A stretch of DNA of 64,000 nucleotides from an uncultured Flavobacteriaceae bacterium (lineage in GTDB: Bacteria > Bacteroidota > Bacteroidia > Flavobacteriales > Flavobacteriaceae): contig CANMFO010000001.1 of the NCBI GenBank assembly GCA_947497245.1, positions 1,612,001 to 1,676,000 of the forward strand. Direction: 5' to 3'. The notes under the pieces are model-generated. The model searched no databases and was not told the origin of the DNA. It saw only the letters and a list, made by a program, of their open reading frames with translations. The position numbers were made by a program, and so were the translations under genes. Position 1 is the first letter of the stretch. Each line of letters begins with the position of its first letter. Shown here piece by piece: positions 8,056 to 16,110 of this stretch.

Positions 8056-9237
8056 TTGAAAATGTACTCCCAACCCTATATGGATTACAATGCCACCACC
8101 CCTTGTGCCAAGGAGGTGATCGACGCGATGCTGCCCTATTTCCAGGAAGATTTCGGCAACCCGTCGAGCAGCCACCATCCCTACGGTTGGTTGGCGAAAA
8201 GTGCAGTGGAGGATGCGACCCATGAAATCGCAGGGACCTTGGGCATTTCTCCCAATAGCCTGATCTACACTTCAGGATCTACCGAAAGCATCAATATGAT
8301 CTTAAAGGGCGTTGTCCGAAAGTTCGGCGCCAAAGGGAACCACATCATCACTACCCGGGCAGAGCACAAAGCCGTTCTGGATACCTGCGCTTTTTTGGAG
8401 GAGGAAGGTTTTGAGGTCTCCTATTTGGGCGTGGATGCCAAGGGGCTCGTGGATACCCACGATTTGAAGGAAGCCCTGCGGCCCGATACGCTCTTGGTTT
8501 CCATAATGTACGCCAACAATGAGACCGGAGTGGTGCAACCCTTGGAGGAAATTGCGGAACTGACCCATGCCAACGGTTCACTGCTTTTTTCGGACACGAC
8601 ACAGGCACTGGGCAAGATGGCCCTGGACCCGGTTTTGGAACAGGTGGATTTTGCCTGCTTTTCGGCCCACAAAGTGTACGGCCCCAAGGGCATCGGATTG
8701 GTATATGTCAAGGACAATGAGGAGGGTGTAGCGCTGCCCAGTTTTATCCAAGGGGGTGGCCAACAGAAAGGTCAACGGGGCGGTACCATCAATACCCCTC
8801 TTATTGTTGGAATGGCCAAGGCCATCCAACTGGCCCAGGTCGATTTGGAAACGGAACAGTTGCGGCTCGAAACCTTGCGAAATCGGTTGGAAGCAGAACT
8901 GCTGGCCATTGAACGGACCATTTCCAACAGTAGAACGGCCCAACGTTTGCCAAACACGGCCCATATTTCCTTTCCCTATGTGGATGGCGCCAATTTGTTG
9001 ACCGCTTTGGGTCGGCAGATTGCCGTCTCGAACGGGTCGGCCTGTAATTCGGCTTCCGTGGAACCCTCCCATGTTCTGCTGGCCATGGGGGTGGAACGCA
9101 GTCTGGCCTATGCCTCCCTGCGCATGAGTCTTGGGCGGTACACCACCGATGGGGATATTGAAAAAGCTATCGAGATCATAGGTTCCGAGGTGGCAAGGCA
9201 GCGGGAGCGGAATATTCTTTGGGAGCGAAGAAGGTGA
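8056..9237 (+). CDS. Cysteine desulfurase (NifS/IscS family), next to cox operon
   Basis: A 393-residue class V aminotransferase-fold enzyme of the NifS/IscS type. It shows the N-terminal YNATTP motif, TSGSTESIN for PLP phosphate binding, His104 in RAEHKA, the PLP lysine in FSAHKVYGPKG (Lys206), and the catalytic cysteine in SNGSACNSASVEPS (Cys330). It removes sulfur from cysteine to form a persulfide. It is read divergently from coxM across a 191-base gap and lies between two XdhC genes, so a likely job is to supply the sulfido ligand for the Mo centre of CO dehydrogenase. That role is inference; a general Fe-S role is the alternative, as another desulfurase sits at 54.5 kb. A TTG-less TACCTTTA element lies about 20 bases upstream. 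Confidence 0.9.
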   Translation: MKMYSQPYMDYNATTPCAKEVIDAMLPYFQEDFGNPSSSHHPYGWLAKSAVEDATHEIAGTLGISPNSLIYTSGSTESINMILKGVVRKFGAKGNHIITTRAEHKAVLDTCAFLEEEGFEVSYLGVDAKGLVDTHDLKEALRPDTLLVSIMYANNETGVVQPLEEIAELTHANGSLLFSDTTQALGKMALDPVLEQVDFACFSAHKVYGPKGIGLVYVKDNEEGVALPSFIQGGGQQKGQRGGTINTPLIVGMAKAIQLAQVDLETEQLRLETLRNRLEAELLAIERTISNSRTAQRLPNTAHISFPYVDGANLLTALGRQIAVSNGSACNSASVEPSHVLLAMGVERSLAYASLRMSLGRYTTDGDIEKAIEIIGSEVARQRERNILWERRR

Positions 9238-9397
9238 TTCTTTTTGGTTCTCCCCTAATACCCGACCGAGGAAATACGAACAATCGTTATAGAGCTAACA
9301 GAAAGTGGTCATTTTGGTCTTCTTGTAACGGTACTGTAACATTCCGGATTTACACATAGTCTAATGATAAACGCCAATAATCCTTAAAAACGAATCC

Positions 9398-10849
9398 ATG
9401 GTAAAAAAACATAGTTTTTTTTCGTTCTGTACACTCTTTTTGTCCTTCTTCGCTCAAAGTCAGGACGGGGTGGAACCCATTGTCATCGGGCAGCAATATT
9501 CCATACCCTCGGAAGTTCTCGGTCAAGAAAGACCGGTCCTCGTCTATCTTCCCGAAAGTTACAAGAAAAAAGAGCGGACCTATCCGGTGATGTATTTGTT
9601 GGATGGGGGCGGAAATTTTCACCATACCACGGCTTGCGTGAAATTTTTGGCCAAAAACGGACGTATCCCGGAGATGATCGTGGTAGGCATCCCCAATACG
9701 GATGACCGGACCCGGGACCTGACCCCGCCCATCGTAACGGGAGGAGGGGATTTTCCAACTTCCGGCGGAGCCGACAACCTTATCCGTTTCATGGAAAAGG
9801 AACTGATGCCCTGGGTCGATGCAAAGTACCGGACGGAGAACTACAAATTATTGGTCGGGCATTCCTTTGGGGGCCTTTTCGCCATTCATACCCTGATACA
9901 CCATCCCGGTATCTTCAACTCGTACCTCGCCATAAGCCCCAGTTTATGGTGGGACAACCAAAACCTGGTGCTGGAGCAGAGCAAAGCGTTTTTCGAGAAT
10001 CAGCAGGACCTTGCCGGGCACCTTTTCATGACAATGGGAAACGAGGGCAACGCCATGTTGGGCGGGGCCTGGAAATTGGCCGCCCTGTTGGAAGAGAAGA
10101 GTCCGGCAGACCTGCACTGGGAATTTGAGCTCATGGAAGAGGAGACCCATGGGAGCATACCCCACCGAAGCACCTACAAGGGACTGGAGTTTATTTTTGG
10201 GGAATGGAACCTGAACAATAGCCGGGAAAATCTTATCTCCGGAGGAATCGACGCCATACAAGAATACGAAGCATCCCTGGAGAAGCTCTACGGGCTTTCC
10301 CCAAAATGGGAGGAACAGATCCTGTCGGGATTGGGGCAGGCCATGCTTGACAAAGAGCATGGGGAGAAAGCGGTTCCCGTATTCAAAAAGGCCACCGAGC
10401 TGTTTCCGGAATCCGATCAGATTTGGTTTCAATACGGGCAGAGCTTGGCAACGGCCGGACAATCCCAAGAGGCCATTAATAGCTTGAAAAAGGCATTGGA
10501 ACTGAACAAAGAAAGCCTTCAGGCCCTCACCTCCCTAAAAAATTTGGGGGAAGATGTATCCGGACTGCTGCCCAACGTAAAACTTTCCAAAAAACAATTG
10601 AAGGGCTATGTGGGAAAGTACGATCTTGAGGTAGCCGCGGTGCTGACGATCACATCCGATGGAAAACAACTTTGGGCAGAGGCCAAACCCCACTTGGACA
10701 AGGAAGCCCTGACGCCCTTGGGAGAACACCGCTTTTTTGTACTCAGCAAGAACTCGACGATCGTTTTTAAACAACAGGATGGTGCCATAACCGCTTTGGT
10801 CGCCGAAACCCCGGACGGAACCATTAAAGGAGAAAGAAAAGCGGACTGA
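9398..10849 (+). CDS. Secreted esterase (Esterase_D family) with TPR tail
   Basis: A 483-residue exported protein. Residues 1-22 are a signal peptide ending around AQSQ. The alpha/beta-hydrolase domain (about 25-275) belongs to the esterase D/enterochelin-esterase-like family, with YPVMYLLDGGGNF, the nucleophile elbow GHSFGG (Ser156) and a likely catalytic His in EETHGSIPH. Residues about 300-390 hold tetratricopeptide-like repeats (AVPVFKKATELFPESDQIWF and QEAINSLKKALELN), followed by a small beta domain. Such proteins hydrolyse carboxylic esters, for example acyl-sugar or siderophore esters; the substrate here is not visible. It stands alone between the desulfurase and the next small gene. 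Confidence 0.88.
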   Translation: MVKKHSFFSFCTLFLSFFAQSQDGVEPIVIGQQYSIPSEVLGQERPVLVYLPESYKKKERTYPVMYLLDGGGNFHHTTACVKFLAKNGRIPEMIVVGIPNTDDRTRDLTPPIVTGGGDFPTSGGADNLIRFMEKELMPWVDAKYRTENYKLLVGHSFGGLFAIHTLIHHPGIFNSYLAISPSLWWDNQNLVLEQSKAFFENQQDLAGHLFMTMGNEGNAMLGGAWKLAALLEEKSPADLHWEFELMEEETHGSIPHRSTYKGLEFIFGEWNLNNSRENLISGGIDAIQEYEASLEKLYGLSPKWEEQILSGLGQAMLDKEHGEKAVPVFKKATELFPESDQIWFQYGQSLATAGQSQEAINSLKKALELNKESLQALTSLKNLGEDVSGLLPNVKLSKKQLKGYVGKYDLEVAAVLTITSDGKQLWAEAKPHLDKEALTPLGEHRFFVLSKNSTIVFKQQDGAITALVAETPDGTIKGERKAD

Positions 10850-10862
10850 CCCGCAGCAAGAA

Positions 10863-11213
10863 ATGCCAGGAACGAACTATCGTATATATGTCATAGAACT
10901 TTCCAAGCGGGTCTTTACCGAAAACCGAAGGTTCCGGGAGGCGAATCCTCAGTTCAATGGGGTATTGCAATGCCTGTACGTGGGCATGACCAGCAAGCCT
11001 CCCAAAGAGCGGTTCGAACAGCACAAAACAGGATATGTCAACAGAAAGGGACATAAACTTTCCTCGAACATCGTACAGAAATATGGTTCCTATCTTCGCC
11101 CCAGTCTGTACAACCATATTGACCCGATTCCCTCGCGGACGGCGGCCCTTAAAATGGAAGAGACCCTTGCACTGGAACTAAGAAGGCAGGGCTATGCGGT
11201 TTGGTTCAATTAA
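10863..11213 (+). CDS. Small GIY-YIG-like protein
   Basis: A 116-residue protein with CLYVGMTSKPPKERFEQH in the middle, which resembles the start of a GIY-YIG nuclease fold (LYVG for the second motif, then Arg and His at usual spacing). The classical GIY motif at the N-terminus would be represented by YRIYVIEL. A late glutamate (EETLAL) could be the metal ligand. It starts 13 bases after the esterase stop. Stand-alone GIY-YIG proteins can be nucleases or degenerate relatives; activity cannot be judged from this. Confidence 0.7.
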   Translation: MPGTNYRIYVIELSKRVFTENRRFREANPQFNGVLQCLYVGMTSKPPKERFEQHKTGYVNRKGHKLSSNIVQKYGSYLRPSLYNHIDPIPSRTAALKMEETLALELRRQGYAVWFN

Positions 11214-11279
11214 TGGCAGCTAAAATGGGGCACGGTCTACATGCCCAGCAAAGTTTGCTGATGGACCAGTTTGTAGGAC

Positions 11280-12386
11280 TCAATCCCGATCATGAATGGG
11301 GCCGGTCTTGTCCCGCAGCATCCCGCCGGTATTGCCCGAAAACACACTTAAGACCTCCCCAAAAATACTGGTCGCGATCTCTTCTGGGGTGTTTGCCCCG
11401 ATTTCCAGGCCACAGGGGGCGAAAATGCGCTGGCGTTGCCCCTCCGAGAATTTGATGCCTTTGGATCTGAACTCCAGCATCATTTTGTCAAAACGTTTTC
11501 TGGGGCCCAAGGAAGCAATGTAGGGGGCTTCACTATTGATCAACTCCAACAGATTGGCAGCATCGGTCTTGTAGTCATGCGCCATCAAGATTATCGCGGT
11601 GCGCGTGTCGATTTTAGGGCGTGCCTCCATATCTTTCGGATAGATGTTGGCCACCGACCGTAGTTTTTCCTTCCTCAATTTTTGGACATTTCCGACCAAA
11701 CTCACTTCCCAGTCCAATACCTGGGCCATTTCCAGCATGGGGTACACATCGTAATTGTCCCCGTAAATGGCCAAGTGGAATTGGGGGGGTATCAATTCGA
11801 TAAAAACACTGGCCTTGGTCCCTTCCGATTCAAAATGATAAGTCCTTGATTTTTTGTTTTCCAACACCTCGGCAATCCTTCCCAATATAAAATCCCGAAA
11901 CCCTGCATGGGTGCAATCGTTCAATGTGGCGGTATCGGAATCAAAGTAAAAGCTTTTGCCCAGGGCAATGGATTCCATGTCCCCATCAAGGGCAGTAATG
12001 GTCGCAATGACGTGCTCTCCCCTTTCGGCCACGCATTTTTGCAACATGGCCATCATATCCGATTCTTCGGAAATGGGAGAGATCAGTACATCGATAATGC
12101 CATTACATCCCAGACCTATCCCGATCTCCTTTTCCTTGGAAGTATCATAGGTAACTATTGAAGGCTGTTGTTTTAAGATAGCAATCTGTGAGCGTTGCAG
12201 GGCGTCGCCTTCCAGACATCCGCCGCTTATCCCGCCTTCAAAAACACCGGATTCGAACACGATCATACGGGCCCCTTCCCTGCGGTACGAGGATTCCTCC
12301 ACCCGGACCACCTGGGCAATCGCGCATTGTTCCCCTGCATTTTTATAGGAATCGTAAAGTTGTATGATCGATTTTATTTCTTTCAT
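11280..12386 (-). CDS. XdhC family protein (second copy)
   Basis: A complete XdhC-family protein of 368 residues from the chosen start. The XdhC_CoxI domain carries SSYRREGARMIV and GGISGGCLEGD with the conserved cysteine, and the Rossmann-like C-terminal domain contains LAIYGDNYDVYP and APCGLEIGANTPEEIA. It probably binds Mo cofactor and helps sulfuration or delivery to a molybdenum hydroxylase. The frame is open 14 codons further upstream to an ATG at 12428, but family proteins start close to MKEIKSII, so the ATG at 12386 was chosen. It is read away from moaA. Unlike the copy in the cox operon it has no YHS domain, so the two may serve different steps. Confidence 0.88.
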   Translation of the reverse strand: MKEIKSIIQLYDSYKNAGEQCAIAQVVRVEESSYRREGARMIVFESGVFEGGISGGCLEGDALQRSQIAILKQQPSIVTYDTSKEKEIGIGLGCNGIIDVLISPISEESDMMAMLQKCVAERGEHVIATITALDGDMESIALGKSFYFDSDTATLNDCTHAGFRDFILGRIAEVLENKKSRTYHFESEGTKASVFIELIPPQFHLAIYGDNYDVYPMLEMAQVLDWEVSLVGNVQKLRKEKLRSVANIYPKDMEARPKIDTRTAIILMAHDYKTDAANLLELINSEAPYIASLGPRKRFDKMMLEFRSKGIKFSEGQRQRIFAPCGLEIGANTPEEIATSIFGEVLSVFSGNTGGMLRDKTGPIHDRD

Positions 12387-12457
12387 TGGAATTTTTGTTG
12401 CGAAAAACCGAATCCGACATTTCTGCATTTTTCAGTTTCCACGAAAATTGGGGTTCC

Positions 12458-12465
12458 CAAAGGTA
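12458..12465 (-). promoter_or_regulatory. Possible -7 element upstream of the second xdhC
   Basis: TACCTTTG on the minus strand matches TAnnTTTG exactly. No clear TTG at -33 was found. It would give a leader of about 65 bases to the ATG at 12386. Confidence 0.3.
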
Positions 12466-12618
12466 TTGATTATTACCCATTTGGACATTACCCTGCACCA
12501 GCGGGCCTTTGGGGTCGAACTGCGCCTGGTGGCGATATAGAGCCCGAATGCCCGTTTTTTTGGAAATAATTGGGTCCAATATATCCAAAATATGGTTATC
12601 TTCAATTTTCTAAAGGCA

Positions 12619-12645
12619 AGCGTTGGGCTCTGACCGCCCAACGCT
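12619..12645 (+). promoter_or_regulatory. Perfect 10-bp stem-loop in the moaA leader
   Basis: AGCGTTGGGC (12619-12628) and GCCCAACGCT (12636-12645) are perfect inverted repeats around a 7-base loop, ending 19 bases before the moaA ATG. There is no T-run after it, so it is not an ordinary terminator. It could be an RNA hairpin that controls moaA translation or a DNA operator for the molybdopterin operon. No known molybdenum-cofactor riboswitch architecture was recognised. Confidence 0.6.
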
Positions 12646-12664
12646 ATCCGTTTAGGTCTAAGCT

Positions 12665-13648
12665 ATGAAGGACTCATTCGACAGAACCATAGATTACGTG
12701 CGTATTGCCGTAACGGATCGGTGCAATCTCAGGTGTTTTTACTGCATGCCGGCGGAAGGGATTCCGTATGAACCCAAACAGCATTTGCTAAGTTATGAAG
12801 AGATTACCCGAGTGCTCCGTGTCCTGGGGGGACTTGGATTTCGAAAGGTCCGTTTTACCGGTGGTGAGCCCTTTTTGCGGAAAGATTTTATGCAGCTGTT
12901 GGAGAACACAGCGGGCCTGCCCGATTACGACTCCATCCATATTACCTCCAACGGAACGCTCCTGCAAAAACACATTCCCAGGCTGAAGCAACTCGGCATC
13001 ACCAAGATCAACCTCAGCATTGATTCGTTGGATCCGGAACGTTTTCATAAGATTACACGGCGGAACGACTTTGACAAAGTAATGCGGACCTTTGCCCTTT
13101 TGGTCGAAAACGGGTTTAAGATCAAGCTCAACGCGGTGATCATGCACGGTATCAACACCCAGGATATCATCCCCCTGGCCGAACTGGCCAAGACGCACCC
13201 GGTAGATGTCCGTTTTATTGAGGAGATGCCCTTTAACGGAGGTTACAAGGAAAATTTAAAGCTGTACAGGGCCAAAGACATCCACACCGACCTGAAAGCA
13301 CAGTACCCTGGCCTGGAAATGCTGCCCTCCGAACATGGCGATACGGCCGATTTGATCAAAGTGCCCGGCTACCAAGGAAATATTGGGGTCATTGCAGCTT
13401 TTTCCCGGACCTTTTGCCATACCTGTAACCGACTTCGGATTTCTTCGAAAGGGGAGATCAAGACCTGTCTGTACGATGGGGGTGTTTTCAATATAAGGGA
13501 CTACATGCGCTCGGGTGTGACCGATAAGGAACTGGCCAAAAAATTCCAAGAGTTGGTCAAACTCAAACCCAAAGACGGCTTTGCCGCCGAACAATCCAGA
13601 ACGAACACTACAACGCCCTTGGAAAGCATGAGCGTGATCGGAGGTTGA
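12665..13648 (+). CDS. moaA: MoaA, GTP 3',8-cyclase
   Basis: A 327-residue radical SAM enzyme for the first step of molybdopterin synthesis, GTP to 3',8-cyclo-GTP. The N-terminal [4Fe-4S] cluster motif is CNLRCFYC (Cys20, Cys24, Cys27), followed by FTGGEP for SAM. The C-terminal substrate-binding cluster is CHTCNRLR plus KTCLYDGG. The chain ends in the typical Gly-Gly tail (SVIGG), which is needed for GTP cleavage. It works with MoaC. It is the first gene of a plus-strand operon with moeA, one base apart. Confidence 0.95.
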   Translation: MKDSFDRTIDYVRIAVTDRCNLRCFYCMPAEGIPYEPKQHLLSYEEITRVLRVLGGLGFRKVRFTGGEPFLRKDFMQLLENTAGLPDYDSIHITSNGTLLQKHIPRLKQLGITKINLSIDSLDPERFHKITRRNDFDKVMRTFALLVENGFKIKLNAVIMHGINTQDIIPLAELAKTHPVDVRFIEEMPFNGGYKENLKLYRAKDIHTDLKAQYPGLEMLPSEHGDTADLIKVPGYQGNIGVIAAFSRTFCHTCNRLRISSKGEIKTCLYDGGVFNIRDYMRSGVTDKELAKKFQELVKLKPKDGFAAEQSRTNTTTPLESMSVIGG

Positions 13649-13649
13649 T

Positions 13650-14864
13650 ATGGACAATACCTTCATTACATATGAAAAGGCCCTATCGATCTTAGCCGAG
13701 CACAAAACCGATTTTCCCACTGAAATCCGAAACCTGGAGGACAGCATCGGTGCCTATTTGGCCGAAGATCTGGTCGCGGACCGGGATTTCCCACCTTTTG
13801 ACCGGGTTACGATGGATGGTATCGCCATCGCCTATGAAGCCTTTGAAAAAGGGCAAAGGGAATTTCCCATAGAAGCAGTTGCCGCCGCGGGCACGCCACA
13901 ACAGACCCTCGGGGATTCCCAAAACTGTATCGAGGTCATGACGGGGGCCATTATGCCCCATAAGGTGGATACGGTGATCCGGTATGAGGACCTGGAGATT
14001 TCCAATAGACGGGCAACCGTGCTTCCCGAAAGCCTGCAATGCAAACAAAATGTACATTTTAAGGGCATGGACATTTCCAAGGGAACGGTCATCGTGCCCC
14101 AGGGCGGACGACTTTCAAGTGCCGAGATCAATATTGCGGCGGCAGTGGGAAAGGCGGACTTGAAAGTCAAAAAAATGCCCAGGGTGATCATATTTTCCAC
14201 TGGGGACGAACTGGTACCCGTGGCCGAAAGCCCCGAGTTGCACCAAATCCGAAGATCCAACGTTTATGGGATTCAGGCTACTTTACTGGAATGGGGAATA
14301 CCGGCAGACCTACAACATCTGCCGGATCACAAGGACACGATGAACAGGATCATTGCAGAAGTGCTGTCCACCTATGACCTGCTTGTTTTTACCGGAGGAG
14401 TGTCCAAAGGAAAGTTCGACTACCTGCCCGACGTACTGGAAGCGCTGCATATCAAAAAACACTTTCATAAAATACAGCAACGGCCCGGAAAACCTTTTTG
14501 GTTCGGGACCAACAAGGGCGGAAAAAAAATATTTGCCCTTCCGGGAAATCCGGTTTCCTCTTTTGTTTGCGTGTACGTCTATCTGCGGTTTTGGTTGAAA
14601 AGATCCTTGGGAATAAAGGACGTTCCCATATTCGTTGAACTTAAAAACGATGTTGCCTTCCGGCCGGATCTGGTCTATTTTCTGGAGGCCAAATTGGAAA
14701 GCAGGGCCGATGGTACCCTGGTCGCAGATCCTGTAAAAGGAAATGGTTCGGGCGATTTTGTCAATTTGGTAAGGACCGATGGTTTTTTGGTGCTGCCGCA
14801 AAATAAGCGGGAATTTAAGCAGGGAGAAGTATATCCTTTTGTATCTTATAGGGCAAAACTATAG
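13650..14864 (+). CDS. moeA: MoeA, molybdopterin molybdenumtransferase
   Basis: A 404-residue MoeA with all domains: the N-terminal linker domain with AYLAEDLVADRDFPPFDRVTMDG, the MoCF-biosynthesis/MPT-binding domain with FTGGVSKGKFDYL, the LPGNPVSS loop, and the C-terminal beta domain. It inserts molybdate into adenylylated molybdopterin. The ATG lies one base after moaA, preceded by GGAGG at a good distance, so this is one of the few genes here with a clear Shine-Dalgarno-like sequence. A separate MogA/MoaB adenylyltransferase is not seen in the window. Confidence 0.94.
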   Translation: MDNTFITYEKALSILAEHKTDFPTEIRNLEDSIGAYLAEDLVADRDFPPFDRVTMDGIAIAYEAFEKGQREFPIEAVAAAGTPQQTLGDSQNCIEVMTGAIMPHKVDTVIRYEDLEISNRRATVLPESLQCKQNVHFKGMDISKGTVIVPQGGRLSSAEINIAAAVGKADLKVKKMPRVIIFSTGDELVPVAESPELHQIRRSNVYGIQATLLEWGIPADLQHLPDHKDTMNRIIAEVLSTYDLLVFTGGVSKGKFDYLPDVLEALHIKKHFHKIQQRPGKPFWFGTNKGGKKIFALPGNPVSSFVCVYVYLRFWLKRSLGIKDVPIFVELKNDVAFRPDLVYFLEAKLESRADGTLVADPVKGNGSGDFVNLVRTDGFLVLPQNKREFKQGEVYPFVSYRAKL

Positions 14865-14873
14865 GATTTCAAC

Positions 14874-15329
14874 ATGGAAACTGTGCAGACCGGTTGTTGT
14901 AAAGCAAAGCGGAAGCCGTCAAAAAAAGGGGGCGGGGCCAACGGGTCCATGTCTTTCCTTTCCACCCTATTGTTGATCTTGCTCCCGAAATGCCCGCTCT
15001 GCCTGACCGCCTACATGAGCGCGGTCGTCATGTTCCTCGATATCGAGAATTCACAATTGGCCCCGTTCCTAATGCATGCCAAACCGGTCTTGGGGGCGGT
15101 GATCGTATTGATGATCGTATTGAACAGCAGGGGCAAAAGAACCCTGATTTCCCTGGGTATCGCAGGCGTGGCCATGACCTTTCTATTGTTGAAGACCTAC
15201 TATTCCATAGCCGTCCTGCCCGATGGGCTACTGTATACCGCTTTTTTCTTCGCCATCTGGTACAATGGGAATTTTCGCTACTTTTTCCACTTTATCCGCT
15301 CCAATGGTCAAAAAGTGGGGGGTTCTTGA
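14874..15329 (+). CDS. Small membrane protein with CPLC motif, molybdopterin operon
   Basis: A 151-residue protein not assigned to a known family. The first 25 residues are basic with a CC pair (residues 8-9). A first membrane helix starts at SMSFLSTLLLILL and ends in PKCPLCLTAY, a CxxC pair right at the membrane face. Three more hydrophobic segments follow (about 65-83, 90-107, 113-130). It begins 9 bases after moeA and is surely cotranscribed with moaA and moeA. The CPxC-type pair suggests redox or metal handling at the membrane; nothing firmer can be said. MerC-like transporters share a small four-helix layout but not clear sequence. Confidence 0.8.
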   Translation: METVQTGCCKAKRKPSKKGGGANGSMSFLSTLLLILLPKCPLCLTAYMSAVVMFLDIENSQLAPFLMHAKPVLGAVIVLMIVLNSRGKRTLISLGIAGVAMTFLLLKTYYSIAVLPDGLLYTAFFFAIWYNGNFRYFFHFIRSNGQKVGGS

Positions 15330-15330
15330 T

Positions 15331-16110
15331 TTAAATCGTCATTTGAAATCCGTTGATCAGCAACACCCGGATGCCCACCATAAGCACCAGAATGGCCGTA
15401 ATGATCTTAATGCCACTGCCCGTGAGCTTGCCCAGACTCAACCGAATGCCCATTTGGCCGCCGATGAACACCGCAATCACCAGACCTATGGCTTCCACCC
15501 AGGGCAGTTCAAAGGTGCCATTGGTCACTAGGCCACCGATACCCGAAATGGAGTTGACCAGGATAAAAAAACTGGCCAGCGCCGCTATTTTGATCGATTT
15601 GTCCCATTTCATATGGTTCAGAACAGGTGCCAGAAAGATCCCCCCTCCGATGCCCACCAAACCGGACAATAGGCCAATGCCCGCTCCGAGCAGGTAGGTG
15701 ACATATGGAGGATAATCCGTATTGACCGAATCCGATTTCTTGGGGTCAAATGTCTGAACGATCAAGGCCAATGCGGATACAATGAGGGAACCTCCCAGCA
15801 GCATAAAAAAGATATGTTCCTGTAATTTGAACCGTGCCCCGATAAAAGCCATGGGGATACTGGTCACGATAAAGGGGAGGAACTTCTTAAAATCGAGATG
15901 GCCACTTTTATAATAGAGATAGCTGCTGCCGGAAACCACCACCAGATTGCAGACCAGGGCCGTACTCCGAATGGCAAAAAAACTGGTGAACACCAAGGTC
16001 AAGAGGGCAAGGTAACTGGATCCGCCACCGAAGCCCACAGAAGAATACAGCGTGGCAATGACCAAAAAGCCGAGGAATAAAAATATAAGTTCCGGAACGG
16101 TTAGGAGCAC
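15331..16110 (-). CDS. TauE/SafE (TSUP) family transporter
   Basis: A 259-residue membrane protein of the TSUP family with two homologous halves, each with a conserved turn: YSSVGFGGGSSYLALL near the N-terminus and LVGIGGGIFLAPVL in the middle. About eight hydrophobic segments are seen. TSUP proteins export or import small anions such as sulfite, sulfoacetate or organosulfur compounds. It is the last gene of the moaD-E-C-mobA-moeB operon, overlapping moeB by 10 bases, which ties it to cofactor synthesis. It may move a sulfur or oxyanion species for this pathway. It converges on the CPLC membrane gene with a single base between the stops. Confidence 0.88.
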   Translation of the reverse strand: MLLTVPELIFLFLGFLVIATLYSSVGFGGGSSYLALLTLVFTSFFAIRSTALVCNLVVVSGSSYLYYKSGHLDFKKFLPFIVTSIPMAFIGARFKLQEHIFFMLLGGSLIVSALALIVQTFDPKKSDSVNTDYPPYVTYLLGAGIGLLSGLVGIGGGIFLAPVLNHMKWDKSIKIAALASFFILVNSISGIGGLVTNGTFELPWVEAIGLVIAVFIGGQMGIRLSLGKLTGSGIKIITAILVLMVGIRVLLINGFQMTI

